From the NCBI GenBank assembly GCA_030141605.1, contig JAQGDQ010000091.1:558001-622000 (forward strand): 64,000 bases of DNA. The letters run 5' to 3'. Shown one piece after another: positions 40,625-54,400 of the stretch (its first letter is position 1; each line of letters opens with the position of its first letter). Below the pieces are notes generated by a model that searched no databases, was not told the origin of the DNA, and saw only the letters and a list, made by a program, of their open reading frames with translations. The position numbers were made by a program, and so were the translations under genes. This stretch comes from Tubiluchus corallicola (taxonomy: Eukaryota > Priapulida > Priapulimorpha > Priapulimorphida > Tubiluchidae).

Positions 40625-43600
40625 ACACAAATGGGCTTCTAGTTACAAAATAAAGTTTTAAGTTAATATATATAAGCATAGGTACTTTAATGATACAATG
40701 TTAAGTAACGTATAGCTAATACAATCTTAGCAGAGAGTCAAAAATTATAAGCAGAAAAATACACTCGCCACTGTTAAAATTGTTACGCAGTATGATCATT
40801 ATTTAACCACAGTCAAGTGATATTCACCTTAATTATTGAAAATAATTTTTACGTCCATGTGAGGACAACTAATTTGTCTTTGAAGTATGTATATCATTGT
40901 TAGTTTCAGTATGGCAGAAATATGAACTAGACTTTTACAGATCATTTAAACATTTAAACATTACAACTTATGTCAATAATAAAATTTCCTTTACAATATT
41001 TCAAATAATTCAAATGTCAGAAAAAAGGGCCATCTGCTAATTCTTTTTAAAAGTTTAGTCTCCTTTTTGGCTTACAATGTCACTGTGTACAATTAATGGT
41101 TACCGGCTAGATTTAATTGTCGTATAATTGCGTATATGTGACGTTGAAGTTATACTAATTGGCGCGGGCGCAACAACTAACAATAATGGGTTTAAAACTG
41201 ATGTTTCGTGACAATTATGTTGCAAGTTACGATCATGGCTGCAACAGTGGCGCGTTGCGTGCCAAATTGTTGTACAGATTGTACTGTACTACGCAGGACT
41301 CTAATTTATACACGCTCTTGTGATTTACTGAGTACATTTCGCCACACAATAATCAATACCGAGATACGTGCCCTAAATTAGCGTCAAACTTACAGATATA
41401 CATTTATATAAGTTTTGCCGCGAAATTCTGTTACGCGCGGCTAAATTATTATCATACTCATGTTATTATAGTCAAAAGGCGTACAGATGCAATTTCCTGA
41501 CGTAGATACGGTAATTTATTTAACTATCCATCGATCCACCTAACATTTAATTCCCCAGAATGACACTCATAAAGCAGCAGTTGGAACGATAAGTTGCATC
41601 CGGCTCAAACTTCGTATTTAGGTACTTATGTTGTATTATTTTCTAACATTCTACCCATTCAAGCCGTCTCTAAAAACAAAATTAGTGATATTTTTACAGT
41701 TACATACAGGGTCGAAATAATGAAGTGCCGAAATCACTGAATCGCAGCTCAGAGGCTCTTTCCTTTTGCCATTGCTTTTTTCTTCTTCTCGAAACGGGAT
41801 GCAAGATGACATTTGTTTTTTTTATGTTTTTGGAAGCTTGCAGCTCACTTTATTATTTGCTTGCATGAAGGTTCTTGTAAATATTTCTATTTGTGTGCGC
41901 GCCCTGTGTGTTTGTGCATGCATGTGCGCGTGCGCGTGTATACTTTTTGACATCCTATTGAACCTTTATCTGAGGAAACATTTTGCCAAGTATATGTCTA
42001 GCTACGCACGGAAGAATTACATTACGGTAATCACTAGTCGAACTTGATGTATGATAGGTGGCAGTAGCAGCATTGTCACAGCGCTAGAGATGCCCCTGTG
42101 TATTACTTAATCATTTTCAAATAAAGAGTCGCTCGCTAATTGATCATTCCGTTAATGCATTCACCCGATGTTAATTTGTCCAGTCGCAGACACGCTCACC
42201 GCTCTGCGTGTTTTATTATGAGTTACGAACAGATCAGAATGACATGCTGGAATTAATTTGTGGGCTTCACTTTCAAACTCCGTGAATTGACGGTGACATT
42301 ATTTTTCGTTGATTATTCTCTGCAGAAGTCACCAGAAGACTACAGAAATCACCATTTTCAGCATTTCTAATGTATAGAATTTGCTCGGAGCTACTCTCGA
42401 TCGTTGACTGCTTCTAATAGGCAATGCATACAGCGTATTATTCCAGGACGGGTCCTCTCTCTCTCTCTCTCTCCTTAATCCGTTTCACACATTTATGGCA
42501 GGCCATTCGCGTGTCTGTTTACACATCACAATGACTATAACCCCGTATGCATTAGGTAGAAAATACTCTATCCGTAGTGGACTTTCTAGATCAAGATCTG
42601 AAGATCTGATATAAACGGTCGCACGGCCAGAGAGACTACTACGGGTAGAGGACGTTCCTTGTGTAGTCACAGATATTGTCCACATTTAGCACCCGGATTA
42701 ATTTTTGTAATGGAAATAAGACTCAGCGCTCTGGTGGCACAGCGAAACGCTGACGGTCTGACCAAGCACTTTTTATTGCATGTGGAGGCCCCAACAGTAT
42801 GATTTTAATGAAGCAGAGGCAAAATTAATCCACATGTCTCCATGTAGTGCAAACGAGGTAACAAGTGGGCCAACCCTGTCATTGTCGCTTGCACTGCAAC
42901 AACCGCTTCTTGCATTTCAAATTCCAACTTGATAAATTCTCGATATTTGCTAGAAGGCTTAGATGGGTTATTATTTTTGTTATGTCTTTGCTATTACAGA
43001 TGTTGATGTATTTGAAACTGTTGTCATTACTATAACTTGAAAAATTTTCTTTTTAGGCGATCAAATCATCACTTACATAACTACAATTGAAACGACACGT
43101 AGTGAGTGCTTCTCATTCTCTTCATAACATGAGAAGGTTCAGTCTACTGAATAAAGAGTAGTAGGAGAGATGAACGAGTTCATGTACACAGCGACGCGAG
43201 CAATAATTAACTGTAGCTACTTGGTTTCAAATTTTCAGCGTTGGTCTGATTCAAGTAGCGTTTACCTGCTGCGTCTATAGTGAGTAACTGTGAACAAAAT
43301 TAATTACCGCGTAGCTCAGCAGAAGTATCGAATCGCAAATGCTCTTCGATGGTAGAATAGTTAATTACTGGCTGAAGCAAACGCCGTAAATTACTGCAAG
43401 CAGAAATCCCATAGATAACTCTTTCGTCCTTCAATGTTGGTCCATGTTTCACCTGCAAAGTTCTTTTCTTTTATTAAGCAACATGAAAAATTTTCTACCT
43501 GAATACTAGCAAAAAAGTGCATTGCCTTAGCTAGTCAAAGGCAAGCTTGCCTTTGAGTGCGCTCCAGTTTCCATCTTTGATTATCAATACCTATTACATC

Positions 43601-43860
43601 AGTCATGGCAGCTGCGCCCTGTAAAACCTGCTTCAGTTACTAAAAGCCAAATTGAGAAATAACTATTATCAGTAGCGATGAAGAGCACACAGGCTAGAGA
43701 GTGGATCAATATTACGTGATAAGCTAATTTTCCCAATAACTTATACTACCTATGTTGAGCCTTCATTGTTTCTTTTTCGTGCTACAGTGTGTTCAGAGAG
43801 GGATAAGCAAACGCATGCAAGAGAAAAGATGAACAAATACACACCGCCGAGTTAGAAAGC
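40625..43860. other. Spacer upstream of the acylated-protein gene
   Basis: No coding exon recognised. It holds an alternating purine-pyrimidine tract (41892-41940, TGTGCGCG-type) and a short CT run (about 42448-42472). The promoter of the gene at 43861 should lie near its right end, but no definite element stands out. Confidence 0.4.
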
Positions 43861-44614
43861 ATGGGTACAATTGTAAGCTGCGTTAGCAAAGGTGAAGAAG
43901 CAATGAATATAAATATAGCTAATGTCAAACGCAGCCACCACCTTGCGAAAAAGAAAGATGAAGACGATTCTCAGCATATAGAAGATAAGGTCGTTGAAGT
44001 CATGGAAAACAAGATGTTTGCAGGGTTGACGCCTGGACCAAACATTACCTCAAAATCCCCTTACAGCAGTAAGTCGTCTTCACCAAAAACTGAGCAGACT
44101 CACGTGAGTAGTGTGCAAGGCAAAAGCAATAAGCATACCACCTATTCTTTCTATAGTAATTCCACTGTTACAACTGAACAGGTATTAACTGTGGCTGGAT
44201 CATCAGTAGCCATTAACAAATGCTTGAGTAGTGAACGTCTACTGACGCCCACAGAACAGGTAGAAGTTGTTCATCAGGTTGAATCCATGATCATAAACGT
44301 TTCCAAAAACATCGAAAGCACCGAAAACTCATCTCCATGGACGCCAGATATGTCAGATCTAGAAAAAGAACACAGTCCACTCGCGTCTCCAACTTTAGGC
44401 GCTGATATTGCTATTCATCCTGATTTTGGAAACAGAACCAAACCAAAGTCTTTATATGACATTCAACACGAAAGCAAGGATATGAATGATTATATGAACC
44501 CGGCGTTAATAGCTTTTGATTCGGTCAGTAAAGATGAATTTTGGACAGCAATCGACGAAAGTTCACCAACAAATCGAAGGGCAGCGTCGTTGAAGAAAAG
44601 CGAAAGCCTTCAAG
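43861..44614 (+). CDS. First coding exon of an unrecognised, probably N-acylated protein
   Basis: ATG at 43861 (context AGCATGG) follows an in-frame TAA at 43804-43806 with no earlier ATG between, so the start is well supported. The frame is open for 251 codons plus one base to a strong donor CAAG|GTATGT at 44614/44615; reading through the donor, the frame stays open only to 44682. The N-terminus MGTIVSC fits the MGxxxS myristoylation rule with a palmitoylatable Cys7. Then come a Lys/Asp/Glu-rich segment, a long Ser/Thr-rich part, a predicted amphipathic helix around residues 141-160 (EVVHQVESMIINVSKNIE) and, at the end, NRRAASLKKSESL with a PKA-type RRxxS site. No enzymatic domain is visible and I do not recognise the family. 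Later exons were not found in the remaining 19 kb. Membrane attachment is inference from the motif. Confidence 0.7.
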
Positions 44615-44910
44615 GTATGTACCAGACGTTCACAATGCGTATGCGAAATTGCTTAAGCCTAATAGATATGAAGTCGTCCTAAGTTATTTTAAACGTTTGA
44701 CTTTTCACTGTTTTATTTGTCTGATAAAGAGGGTTTTAAGGTAAATACATCAAGTTTTATAACATTGACACTAGAATTCATTGAAGAACGCCCATTAGAC
44801 AAGCTAATAAAAACACTAGACCAAAAAAGTCACTATTATATGCCACTTCATAGGCAACCTCAATAAATTCAGCAAATATGGTAAATGATACTGTTTGTAA
44901 TCTAAATACC

Positions 44911-45308
44911 CAGAGCCGTCTTAACGCGTGGGCACGCTGGGCAGTTGCCCGGGGGGGGGGGGGTATTACATGAGCATATTGGGCCCCATGCTAATCTATA
45001 TATATTGGCAATAAATACTATACCATACTAAACTACAAATATTTGTTATTGAGTTGGAAGTCGAAGTTGGCATTCGTTGAAATTTTTGTGTTTTTCAAAG
45101 CTCATTTAATATTGTTCAAAGATTAACCTTTACTGTACAGCACTTTTCTTAATGTTTAAACAATGATATTGTTGAAAGTACCAGCATAGTAAATATATGT
45201 TTAATATTGTCGATCATTTACTTTTTTATTTCTGTGAGTGGTTGTATCGGTAGAGGTCCTAGCGCACTGCTTTGCACGGAAGCCTATAATGCAGTTAAGA
45301 CGGCCCTC
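44911..45308. mobile_element. hAT MITE (CAGAGCCGTCTTAAC family)
   Basis: The left end CAGAGCCGTCTTAACG and the inverted right end GAGGGCCGTCTTAACTGC match over the core GCCGTCTTAAC. Flanks TAAATACC and TATATATC agree at 6 of 8 positions, fitting a decayed 8-bp target duplication. A 13-base G run lies near the left end. There is no coding capacity. If the preceding gene continues, this is in its first intron. Confidence 0.7.
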
Positions 45309-48300
45309 TATATATCACTTAATTTTCACTGCCTTCAGAAATTAAAATCTCTATAATTGATTCTTTGCCAGTAGGTGAAACTACTTTGCATGCAATAATC
45401 ATAAGCTATTAGAGGCATGAAACAAGTTTCTCAAATTTTAATTCTTCCACATCGTGCATCTATGCGCAAAGTGTGAAAATTAATAATCAGAAAGAGAAAT
45501 TCATAAAAAAATAAACCACAAGAAGATAGAGTCAAAGTTCAATTAAAAATATAAAGTTTTAATGAAAGCCAAAATACACGTGAGACTTGCGTTTTCCTTT
45601 TAAATGCGAATACTTTTATTATAGATTTAGTTATCGACGTTTCCAGGAAGATTCTAAACTACCTGCTACCAGTATAAGCAGTTAATTAGTTTCTCAAAGA
45701 AATCCTTCAGTCCAGCCTGCAGATATGCTCTAAGTATAGTCTTCAGTATCTCCCGACCTTCCTTATACATTGATCGTTAGAAACGAAGCGCTTCATTTGG
45801 GTAGATTTCTCATAGCTATAACATTACTAATAGGCGAAGCCATATTATGAGCTGAAACCTTGAATTTGAAGTGTGTTGAACTACAGTTACTGCACAGTGC
45901 ATAGTTATTTTAGGTAACACTATGTACGTGATCAGATTATGGCATGCAGTCTATAACTGTATAATTATTATAAATGACTTCTTACTTGCACGCAGGTGAA
46001 AGTGTATGAAGCAGAATAATTATAAGGATTTGTAATAATCGTACAGCAGAGTATGTAAGCTGTTTAACTGTGGTTTGAATGGGCTACTTCATATTCATGT
46101 CAAAAAGACCATTAAAGATAAACGTTACCTTTATTTAATTACACTGAGCAATCATTTAAAAAGAAGACTATCGGACCTATAATTATTAAGAAGGGCACAT
46201 AAAGAAAATGAAACTAAATTATTTACGTCCCAAATAGAATTACAATGTTTCCGTGCTTTTAACCCGGAAAATTAACCAGGCAGTACAGAGGGACAGATTT
46301 CTAAGCCAAATTTTATAACCAACATTTCTGAACTAAGCCTTACCTGTTCTACTTATTTCAGTCCTTAATTGGACTGCATTTCTAAGTCTCGAAGAATAAA
46401 AATGACAAAATTGGCATCCTAATCTAGATAAATGCGGCTAGAACTCTAACTTAACAAATAAAAAACACCAAATGAAAGTTTATCAGGCTTTCACACCGTC
46501 ATATTGGAGCTGTGTCGTCGAGATCTGGGCGGACGGATGCAGCTTCACCCTCACCCAATCCAGAGAGTAATCTCAAAACAACTAAACTCTGCCAGTTTAG
46601 TGCACTAAAAGGTTTATAACTTCACTTATACGCACATATTAGCTCCTAAGTCCTGATACCCCTTTAAGATAAATAGAACTCGCCAATCAGAAACTAGGAA
46701 TATGTTTAGTCAATATTATTTTTGATTGGACTGTCAATTTAAAGCAAAAGAAAATCCTCCACTTAGTTAAAAGTTGAAAAATTCGTCTTGAAATTTTATA
46801 TCACTTACGTTATGCCTTTTTGCGTATTAGACTTGCGACGCCAATAACGCTGTATAAAACATGTAAATTTAGACGCAGTCATTTGACGATAAGTCATTTG
46901 AAACAACTTAAGATAACATCGTGTAAACTTTGAAAAAATAATCAGGGCATTCGTAGCTTCACACGTCACTAACTAAATAAAATTTAAAATTACTGTATCT
47001 TGTCAATAAGACTAAAAATACGTTTTTGGTTAGTGAGTGGTGCATCCTGTAGTGTGAGCCAGCGACATTTTTCCAATTGGTGAAAGTATTTTAAATAAAT
47101 AGTAATTTTTTCTAGTTACCTAAGTCTTTTATGCTGGTAAGCGAAATGCTAAGTAACATAATTTTGCATTTCCTTTTCCTCCCCTGATTTACGTTTGCGT
47201 AAGTGACGCCATGTAACGGCGCCGTCGGAACAGTATTGTGGAAATTTAAAATGAAAGCAAACAAAAAAATCCCTTCAACGCAAATACAATATACGCGTAA
47301 AATTGCTATAAAGTAATATAATTTTTAAGGCGATTTTTCTGAAACCTACTTCAGGTACCCCTTTTCTTGTCCTTTAAGGCATGGTATGTTAGCACTTACA
47401 CCTGAAAACAGAAACGCATTAAGATTAATCAGTTTTGACTACATTTACAACGTCATATGCCTTGATGTATGCGGCTACCAACAATCAGAATTGTTCCTTG
47501 CCCAGCCACTAGATGGCAATATGATGCTATATAATATATGGAATCTTATATTAAACAAAAGAGGTACGGGTCATACTAGGTAGAAAAAATTTATGCAACT
47601 AGCGTTCATATCTTTTTTAAGCGAGCTAACACCTCGCGCCATAGTACAATAAATAAGTATCAGATTTTAATAGATGAAACTTTTCTTTACTTCAATTCTG
47701 ATTGATTCTGATTCATTTTCAGAAACTTTAGTTCTTATAGACATCCCTTCAGAGATATTAATTCTTGTATGAACCAGTAACTTGGTCTATTTCAATGCTT
47801 AAACAATTACATTCTTTACGATTTAGATTCCTTTCCAATCCTCTTTCATGAAGCTGATTTCCATTTAAATGTTTTCAAATACCCCTTATTTCTATATCGG
47901 GTTGCGCAGAAAAAATGTGACAGGTTTAGACTACAATAATATTAGAAAAATCTGCCTATAAATTTGAATTCAACGATGTGATGTTACAATGCATTAGCTT
48001 TTGGCTGTGAAAGGTATAAGTTTATAGTTTTTTGCAGTTTTTAAGTTATAACCAAAAAACTTTTGTATGTTAAAAATTTCAATGCCACAATGTCAGCGAT
48101 TCATCAGTAATTTGAAAAACAGACGCTTTGACCTACGAAGCGCTCAATACGTGGCAGCAAAGCAATAAAATAATCAACCAGCCTTCACCACAGAAAAAAA
48201 GTAATGTATTAATAATGTTTTAAAGAAAAAAATAGACATTAATCCTCTGGGTTACGGTACCTGGAATTCTTTCAAAGGAAAAACCGAACAACATTCATTC

Positions 48301-51300
48301 ATTGTATTTAAATATACAGTTAAAAATATTGAAATTACTACATAACATACACGCATAAAATGTCTTGCTTAAAAATACAAAAGAAATTTAAATCATTGGT
48401 ATCTCCCGCCAAACGAACCTCGGTGCGGACATATTTGAAAAAAAATTGGGACTATGACACGCGTAACAAAGTATTTGCACTTCGCTCAGAAGTTCCGCTA
48501 TTTTAGCTGACTGAATCTTTGTGGTTAACTGTGTTTATATAAAAATTAGTTGGCGGATCAATTTCCAATAATTTAGTGCTCACATAGCTTTAATCCACAG
48601 GGTTATACCTCAAAATACGTAAGTGCTAGTACCAAACAGATAGGCATGGAATTCTACGAGGTTGCGAGCATACAGAAAGTGCGGGGCGGTGTACTTAGCT
48701 TATAAAGTTTAATTTTGGCTTCTTAAAATAATTGTTCTGTTACTTTGTCGTCGTTAATAGGAGTTGGACTATTATTATTATCGACAATAACTAAGCTCAC
48801 ATTCCCGAGAGACTTGGCTTTTGCTAGTTACCTAAAGATAAAGGGTACGATGGACGGCCGTGCAGAAACGTTTGATGCAAATGAACTAAAGGCAAAAAAT
48901 GAATGCTGGGGCTAAATACTCTTTAAAAAGGGAGAAAATGTACCAGTTGTTTCTGATGAAACACCTTCGTCCATTTTGAGAAGAAAATGCACTTAGAGCA
49001 CTTACTGTAAATTTTAACAATAGTGACAAAAAATTGTTTCCGGCATTTATTTTTTTTTTGGCGTGTCAAATTGAAACTTTTGTATCTTTAAAAAAAAGCT
49101 AAGGAAATAACCCAAAATAACCCAAAAGAGTCTGTAACATCAGTGTGGTAATTTTCAAGAGATTTTCATTTTACAATATCATGATCAAAACTTCGGCACA
49201 TTTTGTGCGCCACATACGATCTTGTTACACTCGTTTTTAATTTGCTCGATTTATTGACACTCTAGAAATTTTCTACTGTATCACTAGTGATCGATTTTTA
49301 TTTACTTAGCAACCGTTTTAAAACAGATGAAGCCAATTGTGCACAGCAAAAACGACACTGGTAACAATGGCACAGGTGATAGTGGCACATAAACACGTCA
49401 CATGAAGAAGAGAAACAAACGAAAAAAATGTGAAAAAATGGCGCATTTACCGTGGCATTACTATTTGTATTTGAAGCAAAAAATGCGAGAAATGCTACGC
49501 ACGTGCAAAGCGATCTTTTTGAAAACTTGTCAAATACAGCACAAGGCAAGATACAATAACTCTAGCTATATGTATGTTTTACTAATGCTATAGTAAGACT
49601 ATAAGTTGATATTGTTAGTTATTACAGTTGCAATAACGTATTTCCCGAAATGAACGAACTTAAGAAAAGAAGCAAGGCGGCAAAACAAGACAGTTTCTGT
49701 CATTTTGTCTGAACATGTTTCCTTGACTTAATCAGTCCAAAAATGGTTTCTGAAAACTATTAGTTTTATGGATAGTCACTAGTCAGCTATTAAAAATGAT
49801 AATTTTTCTCTTTATTCAGTTTATAGGCATGCGGAAGCATCACTAAAAAGTGTTCTATAGACGCTATTAAAGAGGCTAATATGGAAATGGATATCTTTAA
49901 GTTCCACGACTTTAAGCAATCGCTCTATGAATATTTGCTGTTACTATAGTTACGCGCAGAGCAATATTTTGTAAATCAGAACTATTAATACTGTTACCAG
50001 TTTTCCACGCTAGACGTCGCACTCGTGTCAATTTGCACTGCATTCTTCAGTGTGCATTATATAGATATCAAGCCCCAAACATATAATCATGTAATATTGC
50101 ACAGTAGTAGTTATTATAAAGGGAACACTGGAAAGAGTTACCATCCCAGTTTTTCCGAGCTTTCTGTGTAATCTTATTTTCATAAGCTCCTAAATTTTGT
50201 CACTGTTTTTAAATTATACATTCTCCTGCAGATGGCATTACACAGTTGCAACTTAACTTAAAACTAGTCTGGCAACTTAACTTGTAAACTGCAGCTAACT
50301 TGCGAGTGGTGCCCGTTCACAAAATCCAGAGTTATATATGAACCAGAATCCAAAAACCACACTTTGCTGATTACCAAATAACATGACAGAAAAGACGCCA
50401 TCTAATAAACCTGATTATTTTTACGTAATTTTAATACGTAGTGGCCTATTAAATGTTATAATAATTCAGCGGCTGTCTCCCATTCATGCATGAACGAATT
50501 ATGGTGACTGATTTTTATCATCTTATTGATTTTACAAATTAGACAAGAACAAATGTTGGATATTCCAGAATAAAAAGTATCATTGTTAGTAAAAGTTAAA
50601 TATGACTGTCAGCAGTGGTAAAAAGTCAGCTAGCGGAATGTTTCTTTCTTTTAAAACGTTGCAATAGTGAACTGTCAAAAGCAGCTGAGTGCTCATTGTA
50701 TAAATCGAATAGCATCTTGTCACATGACAGATTTAGCGCTCAGTCTTACATTATACAGTTAATCATTCTCAAAATTACGCTGGATAATTATTACAACAAA
50801 ATCACAATTAATGAGCCGTAAAGCTTTGATGACTGGATTTTTTCTTAATTTATTAGAATTGTCTTGAAGAAACTCTGGTAAAATTGCCTAAAACTTGTTC
50901 CATGGTTGCAATATAAAAACTTCCTTGGTATGTGACTGCTTCACTATTTTTAAAATGAAATGCACTTTACTATGTTAAAGTAGATGTCTGATTGCTTTGC
51001 AGATTGGTGGAAGTATCTAAAGTCATTGTACGTAGTTGCCTTAAAAATAGAATTTTATTTATTTCAGAAAAATTGAAAATATGCAGTAAAAATGCCTGAA
51101 GTGAAAAGGCGAAACATTCAGTTCATACTGCGTGTTAATTGTTAACAATAACAAAATTTGTTAATAACAACAACATGTTAATCAGTTCTTCGTTAACGTA
51201 TTTGTATATAAAATAAATGCAATAGATTTATGAGACAATATTGTACTTGTGCTATCTGGTATCTTCATAAAAAGCGGTTTTTATACACTTACTAAATTGC

Positions 51301-54200
51301 TTACATAAAATAAAAACAGCAATGGTTCAAAAACGGAGACCATGTGACTATGCTAGCAATATCCAGTTTTTATTCTTCATTGTCTAAATGCTTACAGTTA
51401 TTCAAGGGGAATCTTTTCTTTTTAAATTTATTTTTTTCTTGTATATATAACTATTTTTGGTAACTCATAGTCAGTATTACACTATAAGCTGCCATGGCAA
51501 TATAGCCGGTATTACAACTGAGTATTCAGCTGAACAACTACATTTCTTTCAGCAGCCTCGTTTTATCAAATTCTGTTCGGTAGTTCCTTGGGGATTTATA
51601 CGTTGTTTGACATTTTGTTAGGATCTATTTATTATTATTAATGTGTCCTGCTGCATGGTTGCATGGAAAGGCAGCACTTAACGACAGTAAACTCAAAGAG
51701 CGGAAATCCCAAGACTTCCAGTGTTTGCTATACAGCTGGTCATGGGAAAAACACTGGATAAGCAGCCACGAAGAAAATGAGCTGTTTTTGTCTTCGGTGC
51801 AGGTTTTCAAACAATTACGTATCTATATCTTTCTATGCATTAATACCTAGTTATTTCCTCAGAGACTATTCTGCGCAACAAGTATTTTATATCTTCCTTT
51901 GAACCTGTGTTGTTAATCACCAACCAACTAAGCAAGAAAATGGTTATCATCTTCTAGTTTCTTTGTTTGGTAATTTGTAGAAAGCAATCATTCTCAATTT
52001 CACAGCTCAATAGAAAAATAGTAATAGTTGTTGGCATTCATTACTTTGGGAGTTGGCGCGCAAATTGTCCTGCCATTAAGTATTACTGTTGATTAAGTTC
52101 ACATAACAGTTTTGTATAGGCCCTGTACACATCGTCGTCGTCATCGAATAAGTTAAGACTGGCCAAATTTGGTTCCACAGAAATGATAAAAAATCTTGAT
52201 CCCACAAAGGTTGTTAATTGCAAATTGGTTGCTAAATATTTTACGCCATTGTTTACTATCTTGCTACAGTTTGCGGTGTTATTAACGTTAAGTTGTAAAA
52301 CTAACGAAAATGCCTAGTAAAGTCAATGAGTGCAAAAAGATTTAATAAATGCCTAGATTTGAGAGACGATATATCGTGGGATATAATGGAGTACAATGAG
52401 GTTACATTGTTTCTGAGCTTTGGCACTGATGATTTCAAGCAAATGTGTAACATTTTTGTTGGAGGATTGCAATATTTGGCAATTTTCACACTGTTTTGTG
52501 GAGCAAACAAGCATTGCGGTGCTGCTAAAACATTTGAAGAACATACGTTTTTAGAATTTATGATAGGCTAAATACTAGATCATTTTTGGAAAACTTTAGC
52601 AAAGCAACGTAGTAAATTTGACACTGCACTGCTTAGCAGAGTGTTACAGCATGCTAAGGAACCCAAGAAACTGCTTTCAGCCTTTCACACAACTTCACAG
52701 AAACGCTGCCAAAAATTAAACGATCGCATTTCAAAGAATGTTTGTTCTAATAAACTGTGAGCAAAAAACTAATTCTTCTCAATCGCAGCGTTAGCATACT
52801 AGATATATTTGGATTGGCTGTAAATCGATTCCTAGCTCTTCGCCTGAAATGGCATTAGAAAACAAAAGTCTGTATTTTGTGTCTTCGCGTCGAAATTTTC
52901 TAGATGTTCAGGCAATCAATGCTGGGACTATCCGCCGACGGATGATGTTTAAATTTCTCGTTCTTTCAAGCGTTTATTCATTCTCTCATTAATTCACTAT
53001 GTTTGAATGACTTTATGATAGACTAATGATAGATAATCGGTGGCTTGGTTGTCCTGGTTCTATATTCAAGCAAGATAGAAAGGCATTAGAGATTAGAGAT
53101 TAGGCATTAAAGAGAAGCAAACAACGAAACAAAAAAGACCAAAAGCGAAGGAATGAGAGACTTAAGAAAATAAAAAAGAAATCGGCCAATGAAAAATGAT
53201 GAGTGATATGGTATCAAAAATACTTAGTTGCGTAAAGTTTTTATATTTTCACTGGTGTAGTGAGCTTTTTAAAATTGTCACATTGAAATTTCTCACTTTT
53301 CAGCTAGAAGCTGCAACATGTTTTTTGCTTATCTTAAACGGGCCAACTTGTTTCAAGCAGCGCTTTTGCTTTCTATGTGAAAAGTTTTGGGTACGATGCC
53401 GCAGAGCGTTTTACACTAAAAGTGAAGAAAATGCTACGCGCTGTTTTTCTGTTAACAGAAGAGCACAACAACATAATAATATACCGTTCACACTTTCACA
53501 TTTTATCCAAATCGTAGATCACTGGATGGGCGAGAGACTGGGAGTAATTTGGGGTAGCGCTGCACAGTTTCAACAAATATTTTCGCCCGAGTCGTTGCCT
53601 TTTTTAAACTGTTCAAAACTTGAAATTCAACGTTTTTAAAAGTAAATGTAATGTAGTCGTCCTAACATTCGTCACATAGGTAAATATAGATAATTGTTTT
53701 ATCAGTTCGATTTAGTCAAAAGAGAACGTATCTCGTTCAGCAAACCTGTAACCGCTCTAACGGCTGCCATTCCTTTGAGAAATAAAAACAACCTTGTTTA
53801 TTCTCAACATGGAGTACACACAAGGACTCTTACGTTCTTGTTATTGGTGCCTTTGTAATTAGTTTCGATGAGACACTTCTTAATTCTTGGCAATTTTTAA
53901 ATAAAGAGCTGCCTGACCCGACTTGATCGGTCAGTGTTCAAAGTCACATACAGCTTTCATATACGAACGTTATGATCAAGTCATTCTATACGTATTATGT
54001 AGACATCATTTTTCGCCCTGCTTGCTGCGAAAATTGGTTTTTGATTGAGTATATCACACGAAAATTGCACAATTTGTGCGAAACGAAACGATAAATATGT
54101 ATAAACATTTGTAAGGTTAAGATAATAATTTGCTTTTTATCAAAATTTCAGCTAGAAAGTGTATATCTTTTTATACCGTTTGGCACAATGCAGTATTCTG
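45309..54200. other. AT-rich sequence without recognised genes
   Basis: Open frames here are short, lack paired splice sites with family resemblance, and match nothing I know. It may be a large intron of the gene starting at 43861 or intergenic spacer. The opposite strand gave nothing either. Confidence 0.4.
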
Positions 54201-54217
54201 TCAGTATCTAATTATAC

Positions 54218-54340
54218 GCGCTGGCTGAGATCCAGCGCTCAACGTCAAGGCATGCTCAACGTGGATGACTATGGCAGAACCGGAATCTATTTCATTATCA
54301 CGCATAATTCTTAACGTGAGACACTGGACCGGTAAAGACG
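54218..54340 (-). repeat. tRNA-derived SINE, copy 3
   Basis: On the minus strand GGTCCAGTGTCTCACGTTA and AGATTCCGGTTCTGCCA occupy the A- and B-box positions of copies 1 and 2, followed by a body with CCACGTTGAGCATGCC. It ends in the hairpin GCGCTGG...CCAGCGC (54219-54239). Its higher GC content produces a 66-codon minus-strand frame that is not a gene. Confidence 0.45.
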
Positions 54341-54400
54341 CTTCAGCAACATTCTGACGAAAAGGCCCTTTCCAACGCGGTAAACACACACTGGCCGCCA

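Noticed and set aside
42730-42770. tRNA-like TGGTGGCACAGCGAAACGCTGACGG-type segment
   Set aside because: A-box-like start only; no B box or foldable tRNA body follows. A similar GGTGACACAGCGGTAAAC at 58732 is equally incomplete.
43861-44682. Reading the orphan gene as a single-exon 273-codon gene
   Set aside because: The last 22 codons follow a strong GTATGT donor and read like intron, so an exon ending at 44614 is preferred, though read-through cannot be excluded.
53196-53639. 147-codon plus-strand frame
   Set aside because: No family resemblance, no domain, composition like neighbouring non-coding DNA; probably chance.
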